DNA of 64,000 nt from a virus. A program made the translations under genes and the position numbers. Shown one piece after another: positions 34,255 to 42,956 of this stretch. The stretch spans positions 186,001 through 250,000 of IMG/VR virus record IMGVR_UViG_3300047157_000197; one strand, written 5' to 3'. Under the pieces are notes generated by a model. It made no database searches. It was given only the letters and a program-made list of their open reading frames with translations, and was not told the origin of the DNA. Positions within the stretch are counted from its first letter, which is position 1, and every line of letters begins with the position of its first letter.

Positions 34255-34764
34255 TTGAAGTACGCTACATTAAATGTATTTAAAATATTCATTTTATGTA
34301 TCTTTGTTTTATTACCGACAGGTTCTAATGAGATACATACAAGTGATGACAACCTCATTAAAGTCGGTGAAGTGACCAACGAAATCCGAATGGGACAGTT
34401 TGCAGGTAACCGAAACCTAGCAGTTGGTGTCAAGAATATCCTCGAAGAATTATTAATGGATTTAGATTATGATTTATCAGACCAAGCATCTACGCAAATA
34501 AATGTAAGATTGGTCTTTTTTGATATAAAAAATATTGGAACATCGGTTGCGGTGTTTCATAAAGATGTTTCATTAACGCAAATTATTGCGATTGGTGAAT
34601 TAGAAGTCAAGGGAAAAGTTAAAAAACGTACTACTCAAAAAGGAACGAGTAAAACAATTTCTACTAGTACTCTTGTAGTTGCACAAGACGGAACATTTAA
34701 CCAACAAACAGCCTCAATTGCTTTAAAGAAAGTATGTGAGGCAATTATTAAGGATTTATTATGA
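34255..34764 (+). CDS. Secreted protein of the curli-like locus (169 aa)
   Basis: The start is TTG at 34255, supported by AGGAG. The first 20 or so residues form a signal peptide (FKIFILCIFVLLPTGS). The mature part is a strand-rich domain with IRMGQFAGNRNLAVGVKNIL and later a repeated Thr/Lys stretch (KGKVKKRTTQKGTSK). I do not recognise the family. It begins the operon that contains the CsgG-like pore gene and may be a periplasmic partner. It overlaps the next gene by ATGA. Confidence 0.65.
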   Translation: MKYATLNVFKIFILCIFVLLPTGSNEIHTSDDNLIKVGEVTNEIRMGQFAGNRNLAVGVKNILEELLMDLDYDLSDQASTQINVRLVFFDIKNIGTSVAVFHKDVSLTQIIAIGELEVKGKVKKRTTQKGTSKTISTSTLVVAQDGTFNQQTASIALKKVCEAIIKDLL

Positions 34765-36410
34765 AAAAAATTTTATTATTATTAATTAGTGTATTTTTTA
34801 CACTATCTGTATCTGGTCAGAATGACCCCGCTGAGATAAATTATAGTCCAGTAAATACAGTAACAAAAGTAGGGGATACTTTAGTTATGAAGTTCCAATA
34901 CAACAAACAAGATGGAGGAGATTTGACATTAGCTCAATTCGATTTCGAATATAACAACAAATTGTTATCTTACATCTCAAGTACCTCACAAGCACCAACA
35001 GGTGCATCATTTGCTAGAAACAATTGGACAGGGTATAAGTTTGTACCTAAAGCAAATACATCAGAAGATGATATGGATGTACAATACACTTGGTGGAAAG
35101 ATGAAGCAGGAAATGCTTCCTATTCTACTTCTGCTGATTGGAGTGTAGAGAGAACTACAATCCAAACCTCAGCTGCATACGAAGATGGTGGAGAATTTGT
35201 AAAGTATAGCTTCAAAATAAAGGATAAGTTTGGTAGTGGGTATGATAACTACAACAATATCATTAAAGTGAATTGGGCAAACTACCAAAAAGCAGATGGA
35301 ACAAAAATTCAAACTATTAAATCACCATCTACACAATCACTAAGTGGTATCGAGGGTGGTAATGCTGGTGCATTTACTATTAACCTTAAAACTGCAAATT
35401 CAACTAAAACAGATTATTCTTATACTATTAAGAATGGTGCAGGTGAATCAGTTGCAACTGGTACTTTTGATGAAAGTGGACAAGCATCTGTAAGTGGTTT
35501 AGAAAACAACGTAACTTATACTGCTGAAGCAAACTTAGCCGAAGATGCAACTTACTTAGATGAAGTAGTTACTGTATCTGATTTGGCATTAGTATTCGCT
35601 GAAGCAATTGGAGCAGGTTCTGGTCCAAGTGGTGGTTCAACTACATTTGATTATTTCATACAAGATATAATGGGTGATGTTGTTGGTAGTGATAATGGAG
35701 TAGATTTCCAAGATTCATATGAGATACTTGCTTACCTACAAGGTGTAACAAGTGGTAATACAAACTTAATCACACAAGATGGACAAACGGAAGATTATAG
35801 TGGTATTGAATCTACATATGGTGCAGTTACTAATAATACAGTAACCTTCGCTAAATCATTCACACCAATTGATTCAGATGCTACTTCTAAAACAATTGAT
35901 TTAGCTCATGGTTTAAGAGGTGATGTAAATTTCTCTCACTCATGGGAGCCGAGTGTATCAAGTGGTGAAAAAGCAACATCAGCTCAAACATCATCATTTA
36001 GAATATCATCGGCAGCTGGTTCTAAATATAGTCAAACAGAAACAGCAAATATCGATTTAATATCTGAAATAAATGATGATGGAAGAGTAGTATTTTCAAT
36101 TAATTCTGAGATTGAAGATATGGTTGGTTCTCAGTTTAATATCGTATATGACCCTAACATATTATCTTTAGAAAATGTAATATTTGATACTGGTAATGAA
36201 ATGACTAACTTTTCAAACGTAATCGAAGCAGGGTATGTAAGAGTTGGTTCATTTGACCAAAATGTTAGTTCAACAGTTAAAGCAGGAACACCATATCAAT
36301 TAATATTTGTTCCAGTTGAAGATATATCAAATGCATCAGGTTTAATTTCGTTTAGAGTTAAAGAAGGTGTAAAAGCAGATGGAACACAAATTAATTTTAT
36401 AATACAATAA
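34761..36410 (+). CDS. Secreted cohesin/dockerin-like protein, copy 1 (549 aa)
   Basis: A signal peptide (residues 1-19, ending SVSG) leads into a beta-sandwich resembling cohesin (about 20-190; VGDTLVMKFQYNK, LAQFDFEYNN). A dockerin-like segment is seen near 313-327 (GVDFQDSYEILAYLQG), and a second cohesin-like domain at the C-terminus (about 430-549; VGSQFNIVYDPNILSLENV). The latter part resembles the protein at 40863. In cellulosomes, cohesins bind Ca-loaded dockerins; here they may join secreted proteins to each other or to the cell surface (inference). A lipoprotein gene follows after 18 bases. Confidence 0.65.
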   Translation: MKKILLLLISVFFTLSVSGQNDPAEINYSPVNTVTKVGDTLVMKFQYNKQDGGDLTLAQFDFEYNNKLLSYISSTSQAPTGASFARNNWTGYKFVPKANTSEDDMDVQYTWWKDEAGNASYSTSADWSVERTTIQTSAAYEDGGEFVKYSFKIKDKFGSGYDNYNNIIKVNWANYQKADGTKIQTIKSPSTQSLSGIEGGNAGAFTINLKTANSTKTDYSYTIKNGAGESVATGTFDESGQASVSGLENNVTYTAEANLAEDATYLDEVVTVSDLALVFAEAIGAGSGPSGGSTTFDYFIQDIMGDVVGSDNGVDFQDSYEILAYLQGVTSGNTNLITQDGQTEDYSGIESTYGAVTNNTVTFAKSFTPIDSDATSKTIDLAHGLRGDVNFSHSWEPSVSSGEKATSAQTSSFRISSAAGSKYSQTETANIDLISEINDDGRVVFSINSEIEDMVGSQFNIVYDPNILSLENVIFDTGNEMTNFSNVIEAGYVRVGSFDQNVSSTVKAGTPYQLIFVPVEDISNASGLISFRVKEGVKADGTQINFIIQ

Positions 36411-36428
36411 TAAAAAGGAAACAGAAAA

Positions 36429-36806
36429 ATGAAAAAAATATTAACATTACTTAGTTTGGTTTTAATAATGGGTTGTTACCAAGATGATGATTTAGTAACA
36501 CTTTATCCAGACCAAGAAGTACCACAATCTTTACAGATTAAAGATTTGATTGGTATTAAATTAGAAAACACTATCGTAACTGATAGAGTTGCGATGAATG
36601 TAAAATTACCACTTGATGGTAAATATAGAATAAAGATTAGACATGGTATGACCAATGAACTAATCTCACAAGAGATGATAACTGCTGGTGAGGGTGATAA
36701 CCTTCTTAAAGTGTATGTTGCATCTTTAGAGAAAAGTGGTTATGTGATTCAATTAACAGATGAATTTCATAATATATTAGGAAATCAGTCTTTCGTAGTA
36801 AATTAA
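36429..36806 (+). CDS. Lipoprotein of the curli-like locus, copy 1 (125 aa)
   Basis: LVLIMGCYQDDD at residues 10-21 is a lipobox with Cys16 as the lipidation site; the acidic residues after the Cys are compatible with outer-membrane or surface sorting in Bacteroidetes. The rest is strand-rich (YRIKIRHGMTNELISQEMI). It pairs with the upstream cohesin/dockerin-like gene, as a similar lipoprotein gene does at 42953. It may anchor that protein (inference). AGGAA precedes the start. Confidence 0.72.
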   Translation: MKKILTLLSLVLIMGCYQDDDLVTLYPDQEVPQSLQIKDLIGIKLENTIVTDRVAMNVKLPLDGKYRIKIRHGMTNELISQEMITAGEGDNLLKVYVASLEKSGYVIQLTDEFHNILGNQSFVVN

Positions 36807-36807
36807 A

Positions 36808-36945
36808 ATGTTAAATAGTATATTTTTAGTGTCAGTTGGATTTATTACAATGTGGTTAGTATGTAAGTACGAAATAACAAAATGTAAAATTGGTAAATCA
36901 TGTGATTGTAAAGAATGTAGAGAAAAAAGGAGAGCAAAATTATGA
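36808..36945 (+). CDS. Small cysteine-rich membrane protein (45 aa)
   Basis: The N-terminal half is one membrane segment (SIFLVSVGFITMWLVC) and the C-terminal half has four further Cys residues in KCKIGKSCDCKEC, a possible metal site or disulfide cluster. It starts one base after the lipoprotein gene and is coupled to the next by ATGA. No family is recognised. Confidence 0.6.
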   Translation: MLNSIFLVSVGFITMWLVCKYEITKCKIGKSCDCKECREKRRAKL

Positions 36946-37244
36946 GTGAAAAAAAAGAAGGATTCTTTGCACAAATAAAGAATCAAGTAATAGCTGGGGT
37001 TGGTATAGTACTAACTACATTGGGTGGTGTTTTTATAGATGAGGTTAAATCATTTGTAGGAATAGAAGATGATTCAGAACCACAAACTGAGGTTGTACAA
37101 GAAAACAATCAATCAGTAAATGTAGAAGGACCTACTATCGTAGTAAACATACCAGAACAACAGGTAAAAGAAAAAGTAATTATCAAGGAAGTTAAAGTTC
37201 CTGTTAAGAAGAAAAAAGAAAAAGAACAAGAAATTGATTGGTAA
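36942..37244 (+). CDS. Membrane-anchored protein with basic tail (100 aa)
   Basis: One membrane segment (VIAGVGIVLTTLGGVFI, residues 16-32) is followed by an acidic stretch, a strand-like part (EGPTIVVNIPEQQV) and a Lys-rich tail (KVPVKKKKEKEQE). AGGAG stands nine bases before the start. It is one of several small membrane proteins preceding the CsgG-like gene, and its function is unknown. Confidence 0.65.
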   Translation: MSEKKEGFFAQIKNQVIAGVGIVLTTLGGVFIDEVKSFVGIEDDSEPQTEVVQENNQSVNVEGPTIVVNIPEQQVKEKVIIKEVKVPVKKKKEKEQEIDW

Positions 37245-37262
37245 TTTAAATAAAGGAGAAAA

Positions 37263-37490
37263 ATGAGTAGTTTCAAAAAATGGTGGAAAGTAAATGGACA
37301 AGGTATCGGATTTATAGCTGGTATAGTGTTTCTAAATGCTTACTTTTTAATATTAGGTGATTTAATGAACAAACACGAATGGTTAGCTGGTGTTTGGTTA
37401 TTATGTTTCTTTGGATTTGCAGGATGGTATTCTTGGCAAATGAAGATTCATGGTTGGAGATTGCCTAAGGATATAAAAGATACCCACTAA
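37263..37490 (+). CDS. Small two-helix membrane protein (75 aa)
   Basis: Two membrane segments are visible: GIGFIAGIVFLNAYFLILG (about 14-32) and WLAGVWLLCFFGFAGWYSW (about 40-58), joined by a short charged loop. The ends are basic. AGGAG lies four bases before the ATG. The shape fits a holin-like protein or a small export accessory; there is no direct evidence for either. Confidence 0.65.
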   Translation: MSSFKKWWKVNGQGIGFIAGIVFLNAYFLILGDLMNKHEWLAGVWLLCFFGFAGWYSWQMKIHGWRLPKDIKDTH

Positions 37491-37550
37491 CGTTTAATAT
37501 TAATACATGGAGAACAATGATAAACAATGGAAGTAATAAAACAAATTTTC

Positions 37551-37554
37551 GGAG
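37551..37554 (+). promoter_or_regulatory. Shine-Dalgarno GGAG deciding the start at 37560
   Basis: GGAG lies 5 bases before the ATG at 37560, while the in-frame ATG at 37527 has no such site. This favours the shorter product. Confidence 0.55.
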
Positions 37555-37559
37555 ATAAA

Positions 37560-37721
37560 ATGTCAGACTATAAAATAGTTGATATTATGTTGAAAATATG
37601 GGTTGCTGGTTTATTATCTATGGTTGTACTTGGTTTAGTTGCTGTGATTAGTCACATCATCATGAACCCATCATCAGTAGATAACGCAACATTTGGTGTA
37701 TTTGATACACTAGGGAGTTAA
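37560..37721 (+). CDS. Small membrane protein (53 aa)
   Basis: One long membrane segment, MLKIWVAGLLSMVVLGLVAVI (first 20 residues: MLKIWVAGLLSMVVLGLVAV), lies near residues 9-29, followed by a short polar tail. I choose the ATG at 37560 because GGAG precedes it; starting at the ATG 37527 would add 11 residues. It lies in the run of small membrane proteins upstream of csgG. Function unknown. Confidence 0.55.
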   Translation: MSDYKIVDIMLKIWVAGLLSMVVLGLVAVISHIIMNPSSVDNATFGVFDTLGS

Positions 37722-37723
37722 AT

Positions 37724-37828
37724 ATGAAAAGAATTATAGAATTAATAATCAAGATAGATGATTGGGTAATGAAATCATTATATGATATATATCCAGAATT
37801 AACCAAACATCAGAAAGATAAAAAATGA
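37724..37828 (+). CDS. Small protein of unknown function (34 aa)
   Basis: A short ATG frame between the membrane protein and csgG, with product KRIIELIIKIDDWVMKSLYD followed by a basic end. It is coupled to csgG by ATGA, which supports translation. It may form an amphipathic helix. No family is recognised. Confidence 0.5.
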   Translation: MKRIIELIIKIDDWVMKSLYDIYPELTKHQKDKK

Positions 37829-38544
37829 GAAATATATTTATTTTAATTTTATGTGTATTATTCACACAAAATACTATTGCACAAACTGTTGGTAAAATCA
37901 AGGCAGAAACATATCAAGCTGAATTTGAAAAAAAGAAATCAATTGATGATGTATCTGATTACGATGGTCCATATATTCCTATAGCTTTACTTAATATATC
38001 TGCTAGTGATGGGGTTTACGAAATGTGGCCTGAGTTAAAGGATGCTAGAGTAGGTTTAGGTGTAACAAACATGGTAATAGAGTACTTGGATTGGACAAAC
38101 AGATTCGAGTTCGTAGAGGAGAAGTCAGAGATTAAGGATAGAATGAAAAATCAATGGGTTGCATCAAGAAAGGGTGTTTCTCAAAATGAAGTTTATGGAA
38201 TGGGTAAAGTAATGTTGGCGAATTATTTCGTTACAATAGAGATTTACGATTTCTCAGTTTCAGAAGATGAGGTTTTATCTTTAAAAGATGGTTCTAAACA
38301 AACACAAACAACTCGTTTAGGGTTGCAAGTTCGTTTTACTAATGCCGAGAATGGTACTTACTTTGTAGGTTCTGGTCTAGGTGAAGCAAATACAGTTAAG
38401 ACTCAAGAGGGTTTGCTGGGATTAGATTTGGAGGAAATAAACTTCAGACAATCAGCAATTGGGGTAACTACCAGAAAAGCATTAGAAACGGCTTCAGCAA
38501 GAATAGTAGCAAGAATGATTAGAAAAAAAATATTTCCAAACTAA
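37825..38544 (+). CDS. csgG: CsgG-like outer-membrane export channel
   Basis: The protein (239 residues) has a signal peptide with a likely signal peptidase I site after residue 19 (NTIA/Q). The mature part follows the CsgG layout: an ALLNISASDG strand, WTNRFEFVEEKSEIKDRMKNQ (the position of E. coli DSRWFIPLERQGLQNLLNE), the YFVTIEIYDFSVSED strand, a membrane-hairpin region, and a C-terminal helix (TRKALETASARIVARMI). CsgG forms a nonameric secretion pore for curli subunits. E. coli CsgG is a lipoprotein; here no lipobox Cys is seen. CsgG homologues are known in some marine phages. Neighbouring secreted proteins are likely cargo or partners. Confidence 0.8.
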   Translation: MRNIFILILCVLFTQNTIAQTVGKIKAETYQAEFEKKKSIDDVSDYDGPYIPIALLNISASDGVYEMWPELKDARVGLGVTNMVIEYLDWTNRFEFVEEKSEIKDRMKNQWVASRKGVSQNEVYGMGKVMLANYFVTIEIYDFSVSEDEVLSLKDGSKQTQTTRLGLQVRFTNAENGTYFVGSGLGEANTVKTQEGLLGLDLEEINFRQSAIGVTTRKALETASARIVARMIRKKIFPN

Positions 38545-38547
38545 TGA

Positions 38548-40323
38548 ATGAGAAAACTACTATCGATACTTGCATTTTGGTTCATAACTAATCTTAGTTA
38601 TGGACAAACATTCACACAGACATTTGTAGATAGATGTACTGGTGAAGTACAAGTTGTTACCGCTAATTTTACAAGTGGTTCTGCTATCGTATCCTTTTAC
38701 AACGAAGCTAAATTATTCACATACACACAATATACTAATGGTGAACTCCAACAATGGTTAGTTCAGAAATATGCATGGTGGGCTGCACTATCCCCATGTT
38801 CATCTGCGAGTAACGCAACCAACAACGCTAATAATACTGCAAACAACGCAACCAATAATACCAATTCAGGTTCAAGTGGTTCTAGTGGTGGTGGAGATAG
38901 TGGTTCAAGTGGTTCATCAGGTGGTAGTGGAGATAGTGGTGGTGGAAGTGGAGATTCAGGCGGTGGAGGTTCTGATGGTGGAAGTGGAGATTCTGGTGGC
39001 GGTGGTTCTGATGGCTCTGATGGTGGTGGTGGAGATTCTGATGGAGGAGGAGGCGATTCCGATGGCGGGGGTGGTGATTCCGATGGTGGCGGTGATTCCG
39101 ATGGTGGAGATAGTGATGGTGGGTCTGGTGATTCCGATTCTGATGGTGGAGATAGTGATGGTGGAGATAGTGATTCTGATTCTGATGGTGGAGATAGTGA
39201 TTCCGATTCCGATAGTGATTCTGATTCCGATAGTGATTCTGATTCCGATAGTGATTCTGATTCTGACTCTGATGGCGATAGTGATGATGATTCTGATTCT
39301 GACTCTGATGGCGATAGTGATGATGATTCTGATGGGGATTCTGATGATGATTCCGATGGAGATAGTGATGATGAATCTGATGATGATTCCGATAGTGATG
39401 AAGATTCTGATGAATCTGATGAAGATAGTGAAGAAAGTGATGAGGAAGATAGTGAAGAAGAATCCGATGAAGAAGAAAAGGAAGAGGAAGAAGAAAGTGA
39501 TGAAGAAGAGGAAGAAGAAGAAAAAGAGGAAGAAGAGGAAGAAGACGATGAAGAAGAAGATGAGGAAGAAGAAGATGAGGAAGATGAGGAAGATGAGGAA
39601 GACGAAAAAGATGAAGAAGATGAGGAAGAAGAAGAAGAAAAGAAAAAGAAATTTATGCCAATAGTATTGAAGGCAGATGTAATGTCAATGCAAGCTCTAA
39701 CAAGAGAATACAACCAAGTTCTTGCAATTGGAGCATCACAAGCATCAATCTATGGTGATATAACAAATACAGCAACTTTACAAGTATATGATAACTTAAA
39801 ACAAGTTGGGTTATCATTGGGTAGAAGTAAAGTAAGTTTGAATGAAAATTATCAAGTAACTTGGGTAGATGGAGCAAACGTATCTTATATGAGAAATTAT
39901 CAGATGAACTCAACTACATTATCTCTCAGTAGAATGAAACCAATGGGTAAGTATGGAACTGTTGGATTGGGTGTTAGTTATTCATTTATGTTTGGTAAAG
40001 ATGCTCTTGGAAATACAATGCCAAAAATGGGTACTATGGGATATAATGTTCTTTATACAAATATGGTAAAAATAAATGATAGAATAATGTACACACCAGC
40101 ATTGATTGGTGCACAAAACCCATTATCTTATACAGAAAAAGTTGAGGGGTTCGATGCCTTTTCATCAACATCAAAAGATTTTATAGGAATCCTTGCAAAT
40201 TCCTTTACAATACAATTAACAAAAAGTTTTTCGTTTAATGCAGGTTGGACGATAATTTATAGTAGTAATGAGTTTGTTCCAATTATGAATTCGTTTATGA
40301 TAGGAGCAAAGTTACCCTTTTAA
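38548..40323 (+). CDS. Ser-Asp/Glu-repeat surface protein with barrel-like C-terminus
   Basis: The parts in order are: a signal peptide (residues 1-20, NLSYGQ); a small domain (about 21-90); an Asn/Thr-rich linker; Gly/Ser/Asp repeats (about 107-215); Ser-Asp repeats (to about 290); a Glu/Asp block (to about 365) and a few Lys; and a 220-residue C-terminal region of alternating strands ending in Phe (FMIGAKLPF), like an outer-membrane barrel. Ser-Asp stalks are known in staphylococcal Sdr adhesins, and such acidic regions bind Ca2+. It follows csgG after three bases, so it may be exported by, or work with, that channel (inference). Confidence 0.75.
   Translation: MRKLLSILAFWFITNLSYGQTFTQTFVDRCTGEVQVVTANFTSGSAIVSFYNEAKLFTYTQYTNGELQQWLVQKYAWWAALSPCSSASNATNNANNTANNATNNTNSGSSGSSGGGDSGSSGSSGGSGDSGGGSGDSGGGGSDGGSGDSGGGGSDGSDGGGGDSDGGGGDSDGGGGDSDGGGDSDGGDSDGGSGDSDSDGGDSDGGDSDSDSDGGDSDSDSDSDSDSDSDSDSDSDSDSDSDGDSDDDSDSDSDGDSDDDSDGDSDDDSDGDSDDESDDDSDSDEDSDESDEDSEESDEEDSEEESDEEEKEEEEESDEEEEEEEKEEEEEEDDEEEDEEEEDEEDEEDEEDEKDEEDEEEEEEKKKKFMPIVLKADVMSMQALTREYNQVLAIGASQASIYGDITNTATLQVYDNLKQVGLSLGRSKVSLNENYQVTWVDGANVSYMRNYQMNSTTLSLSRMKPMGKYGTVGLGVSYSFMFGKDALGNTMPKMGTMGYNVLYTNMVKINDRIMYTPALIGAQNPLSYTEKVEGFDAFSSTSKDFIGILANSFTIQLTKSFSFNAGWTIIYSSNEFVPIMNSFMIGAKLPF
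38866..39650 (+). repeat. Low-complexity Gly/Ser/Asp/Glu coding repeats
   Basis: The DNA encodes degenerate tandem repeats. GATAGTGATTCTGATTCC occurs in tandem at 39211-39228 and 39229-39246 and, with one change, at 39247-39264. A 36-base unit is repeated exactly at 39253-39288 and 39289-39324. From 39420 the repeats become GAA/GAT-rich. The array is likely to vary in length between relatives. Confidence 0.9.
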
Positions 40324-40332
40324 GGAGATAAT

Positions 40333-40863
40333 ATGAGAAAAATAGATTTTAAATTAGTAGTAATAGGTATATTGATAGGAGTATCAGTATGGCAATTTTT
40401 AAACCCAACAATACAAGAAGTAGAAAAGATTAAAGAAATCGAAGTACTTCAGACTGTAATTGATAGTATCTATGTTGAAAAACTGATAGAGAAGAAAGTT
40501 TTTGTACCAAAGTATATTACAAAAATAAAAAGAGATACTATAATCAAAGAAGTAATTGTAGAAAAAATTAAAACTAAAATCAAAAAGGTTTATATAGATA
40601 AACCATATGAAGTAATCGTACCGAAGTATGAATTACCAGAATCAAAGTGGTATGCTGGATTTGCATATCAATGGGATATGGAAAATTACTTTAGTGGAGC
40701 AAATGTACAAGTTTTACATAAATTCAAAAATGATAAAATGTTTAGTATAGATGTTGGATTTAGAAACGATTTAATAGATTTAGAAAATAATCTTGGAAAA
40801 TTAAGACCTTATGTTGGAGGAACAATATATTTCAGATTAGATAAACCAAAAGATAATTTTTAA
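40333..40863 (+). CDS. Membrane-anchored coiled protein of the curli-like locus (176 aa)
   Basis: An N-terminal membrane segment (FKLVVIGILIGVSVWQFL, residues 5-22) is followed by a Lys/Ile/Glu-rich stretch (about 30-95) and a strand-rich end (WYAGFAYQWDMENYFSGANV onward) that could be part of a barrel. AGGAG is five bases before the ATG. It is coupled to the large PA14 protein gene (TAATG). No family is recognised. Confidence 0.62.
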   Translation: MRKIDFKLVVIGILIGVSVWQFLNPTIQEVEKIKEIEVLQTVIDSIYVEKLIEKKVFVPKYITKIKRDTIIKEVIVEKIKTKIKKVYIDKPYEVIVPKYELPESKWYAGFAYQWDMENYFSGANVQVLHKFKNDKMFSIDVGFRNDLIDLENNLGKLRPYVGGTIYFRLDKPKDNF

Positions 40864-42956
40864 TGAAGAAACTTCTTTTCATATTATTACTGTTACCAAC
40901 TTTAGTATTTGGTCAGACCGGTGCTGGTTATACTCCAAGTGGTGAAGGAAAAATAAATTATAAATCCTACAAAACTCACTCTGGTAATGGTGCAGCATCA
41001 TCTTATAATAGTGTATCATATAGTGGTGGAGCAGGTTCAACTGCTGAGTTTGATGCAATGGTTGATACAAACCAACCAGGTACAACATTAACTCATGTTG
41101 GTGAAGCAACACCATGGAGTTCAGGTGGTTTAAATGGAGGACACCCACCGAGATGGGGTAATTCGTATTTTGCAATAGTTTATTCAGGTTGGTTCAAACC
41201 AAATAAAAATGGAACTTATAATTTCAAAACTTATGCAGATGATTCATCAGAAACTAGATATAGAGAAGTAGGAACTACTACTTGGCAAACAATTACATTT
41301 CAATGGGGTTGTTGTTCTAATCGATATGGTACTGCAAATTTAGATAATACTAAATGGTATGAATTTGAATTTAGATACCAAGAATATGGTGGAGGGGATT
41401 ATTACTATTTTGGTTATTCAATACCAGCAAATTCAAGTTCACCAAATTACAATTGGATAAGTTCCAATCATCAATTTGGAACTTGGACAAATGTAGACCC
41501 AAGTGGTGGAACAACTACTACAACAGAACCCGAAGTTGATTTAGATTTAGAATTCCATTCTCAATTAGCACCAGAACAATATAGATTTGGTGTGTATTAT
41601 GATGCATCAAATGAACAAGATGGTTCAACATATTTCAATACTTCTACAATGAATTCAAAATATTATTTAGATGATGATGGAAGTAAAGATATAACTGATT
41701 ATCTAAATTTGGTTAAGATGACTGATGGTTTGAAAGCAACCACAGAAAGTGGAAGTGTAGAGTGGGTAGTTTTATATCCATATGATTCTACAAACGATAG
41801 ACATCGAATACTGATTGATGGTAGAGAATTTACTGCTACTAATCCTGATACAGACCCAAATGATTTAAAATCATTACAATTACTTGATTTATATGATGGA
41901 ACAATTACTGTTCATAGTGTAAGTGAGGGTTCGGGTGGTTGGCAACAATATTACATACCAGGTAATCTAACAACTGCTATATCTAATAGTTCATATGGAA
42001 GTGGTGTGATTAGAAATGCTGGTAGTTATTTTGGTATTAGAGCAGAGTTCTCATTTGAAGATGTTGAAATATATAAAGGACATAAAATAGTTGTTAATAA
42101 TCCATCTGATAATATAGAAGGGTGGACAGCTGAAGAATTTATGGATGATTACATTACAGTTGCAGATGTAGTTGCAGGATTTAATGAATTAGCAGGTGGT
42201 GGAATATTCGGTGGATATAAAGGAGATTTGAATGGAGTTCAATTACAAAACTCAGATGTTAATCAAGATGGTGAGTTTGATTTTCAAGATAGTCAAATAG
42301 GATTGGCTTTCTTAAATGGTGATGATACTCCTTTTAATGGTTACCTACAAGAGATAATGAGAATAGTTCCTAAATCAGAATACGATAATACTACAACTAC
42401 TAATTGGAAAACACAAACAAATAAATCACCATCAACAAATTTTACCTTTAGTATTATAGATACGATACAAACCTTAGAATATAAAGTTTCATTTATAGGT
42501 GATGTAAATCTTTCACATTCTGCACCACAATCAACAAGTTCACCTGGTACTCAATCAACATCAGTCAGAAATTCATCTTCTCAAAAATCAAGTGAATTAG
42601 AAGTGTTGTTAGATATTGGTATGGAAGAAGATAAACTTGTGGTAACATTAGATGTACCACAAAACAATCATAACATTGTAGGTTCTGAATTTAGAATAGG
42701 ATATGATAACACTAGAGTGGAGTTTGATAGAATAGAAACTACTTCTAACTTACAATCATTTTCAGCTGAAAGAACAAACTACATAAAGTTAGGTTCTATA
42801 TCTACTGATGGTTCTCAAAATTTAAATGGTGGTGTACAATATAAGATTTACTTTTCACCACAACAAACTTTTGAATCTATATTAGGATTACTATCAGTTA
42901 CAAAATCAGAATTAGTAAAACAAAATGGGGGTGGAATAGACCATAAAATAAAATGA
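40863..42956 (+). CDS. Secreted PA14/dockerin/cohesin-like protein, copy 2 (697 aa)
   Basis: A signal peptide (residues 1-18, LVFGQ) precedes a PA14-type carbohydrate-binding domain (about 60-200; GWFKPNKNGTYNFKTYADD, WYEFEFRYQEYGGGDYY). A dockerin-like calcium loop, DVNQDGEFDFQDSQIGLAFL, lies near 466-485, and a cohesin-like beta domain at about 580-697 (VGSEFRIGYDNTRVEFDRIE). The C-terminal half resembles the protein at 34761. PA14 domains bind glycans, so surface adhesion is plausible. A lipoprotein gene follows by ATGA. This set, unusual for a phage, may build a surface layer on the infected cell or on the particle (inference). Confidence 0.75.
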   Translation: MKKLLFILLLLPTLVFGQTGAGYTPSGEGKINYKSYKTHSGNGAASSYNSVSYSGGAGSTAEFDAMVDTNQPGTTLTHVGEATPWSSGGLNGGHPPRWGNSYFAIVYSGWFKPNKNGTYNFKTYADDSSETRYREVGTTTWQTITFQWGCCSNRYGTANLDNTKWYEFEFRYQEYGGGDYYYFGYSIPANSSSPNYNWISSNHQFGTWTNVDPSGGTTTTTEPEVDLDLEFHSQLAPEQYRFGVYYDASNEQDGSTYFNTSTMNSKYYLDDDGSKDITDYLNLVKMTDGLKATTESGSVEWVVLYPYDSTNDRHRILIDGREFTATNPDTDPNDLKSLQLLDLYDGTITVHSVSEGSGGWQQYYIPGNLTTAISNSSYGSGVIRNAGSYFGIRAEFSFEDVEIYKGHKIVVNNPSDNIEGWTAEEFMDDYITVADVVAGFNELAGGGIFGGYKGDLNGVQLQNSDVNQDGEFDFQDSQIGLAFLNGDDTPFNGYLQEIMRIVPKSEYDNTTTTNWKTQTNKSPSTNFTFSIIDTIQTLEYKVSFIGDVNLSHSAPQSTSSPGTQSTSVRNSSSQKSSELEVLLDIGMEEDKLVVTLDVPQNNHNIVGSEFRIGYDNTRVEFDRIETTSNLQSFSAERTNYIKLGSISTDGSQNLNGGVQYKIYFSPQQTFESILGLLSVTKSELVKQNGGGIDHKIK

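Noticed and set aside
37517-37558. A 13-codon frame before the membrane protein at 37560
   Set aside because: It is very short, has no recognisable features, and overlaps the possible longer start of the next gene.
38866-39650. CRISPR-like or intergenic satellite repeats
   Set aside because: The repeats have 18- and 36-base periods, stay in one reading frame and encode a continuous acidic stalk.
38763-39713. A 316-codon open frame on the minus strand, rich in Ser and Pro
   Set aside because: It is the antisense of the Ser-Asp/Glu repeat region. The repeats of GAT, AGT and GAA contain no stop on either strand, so the frame is a compositional artefact.
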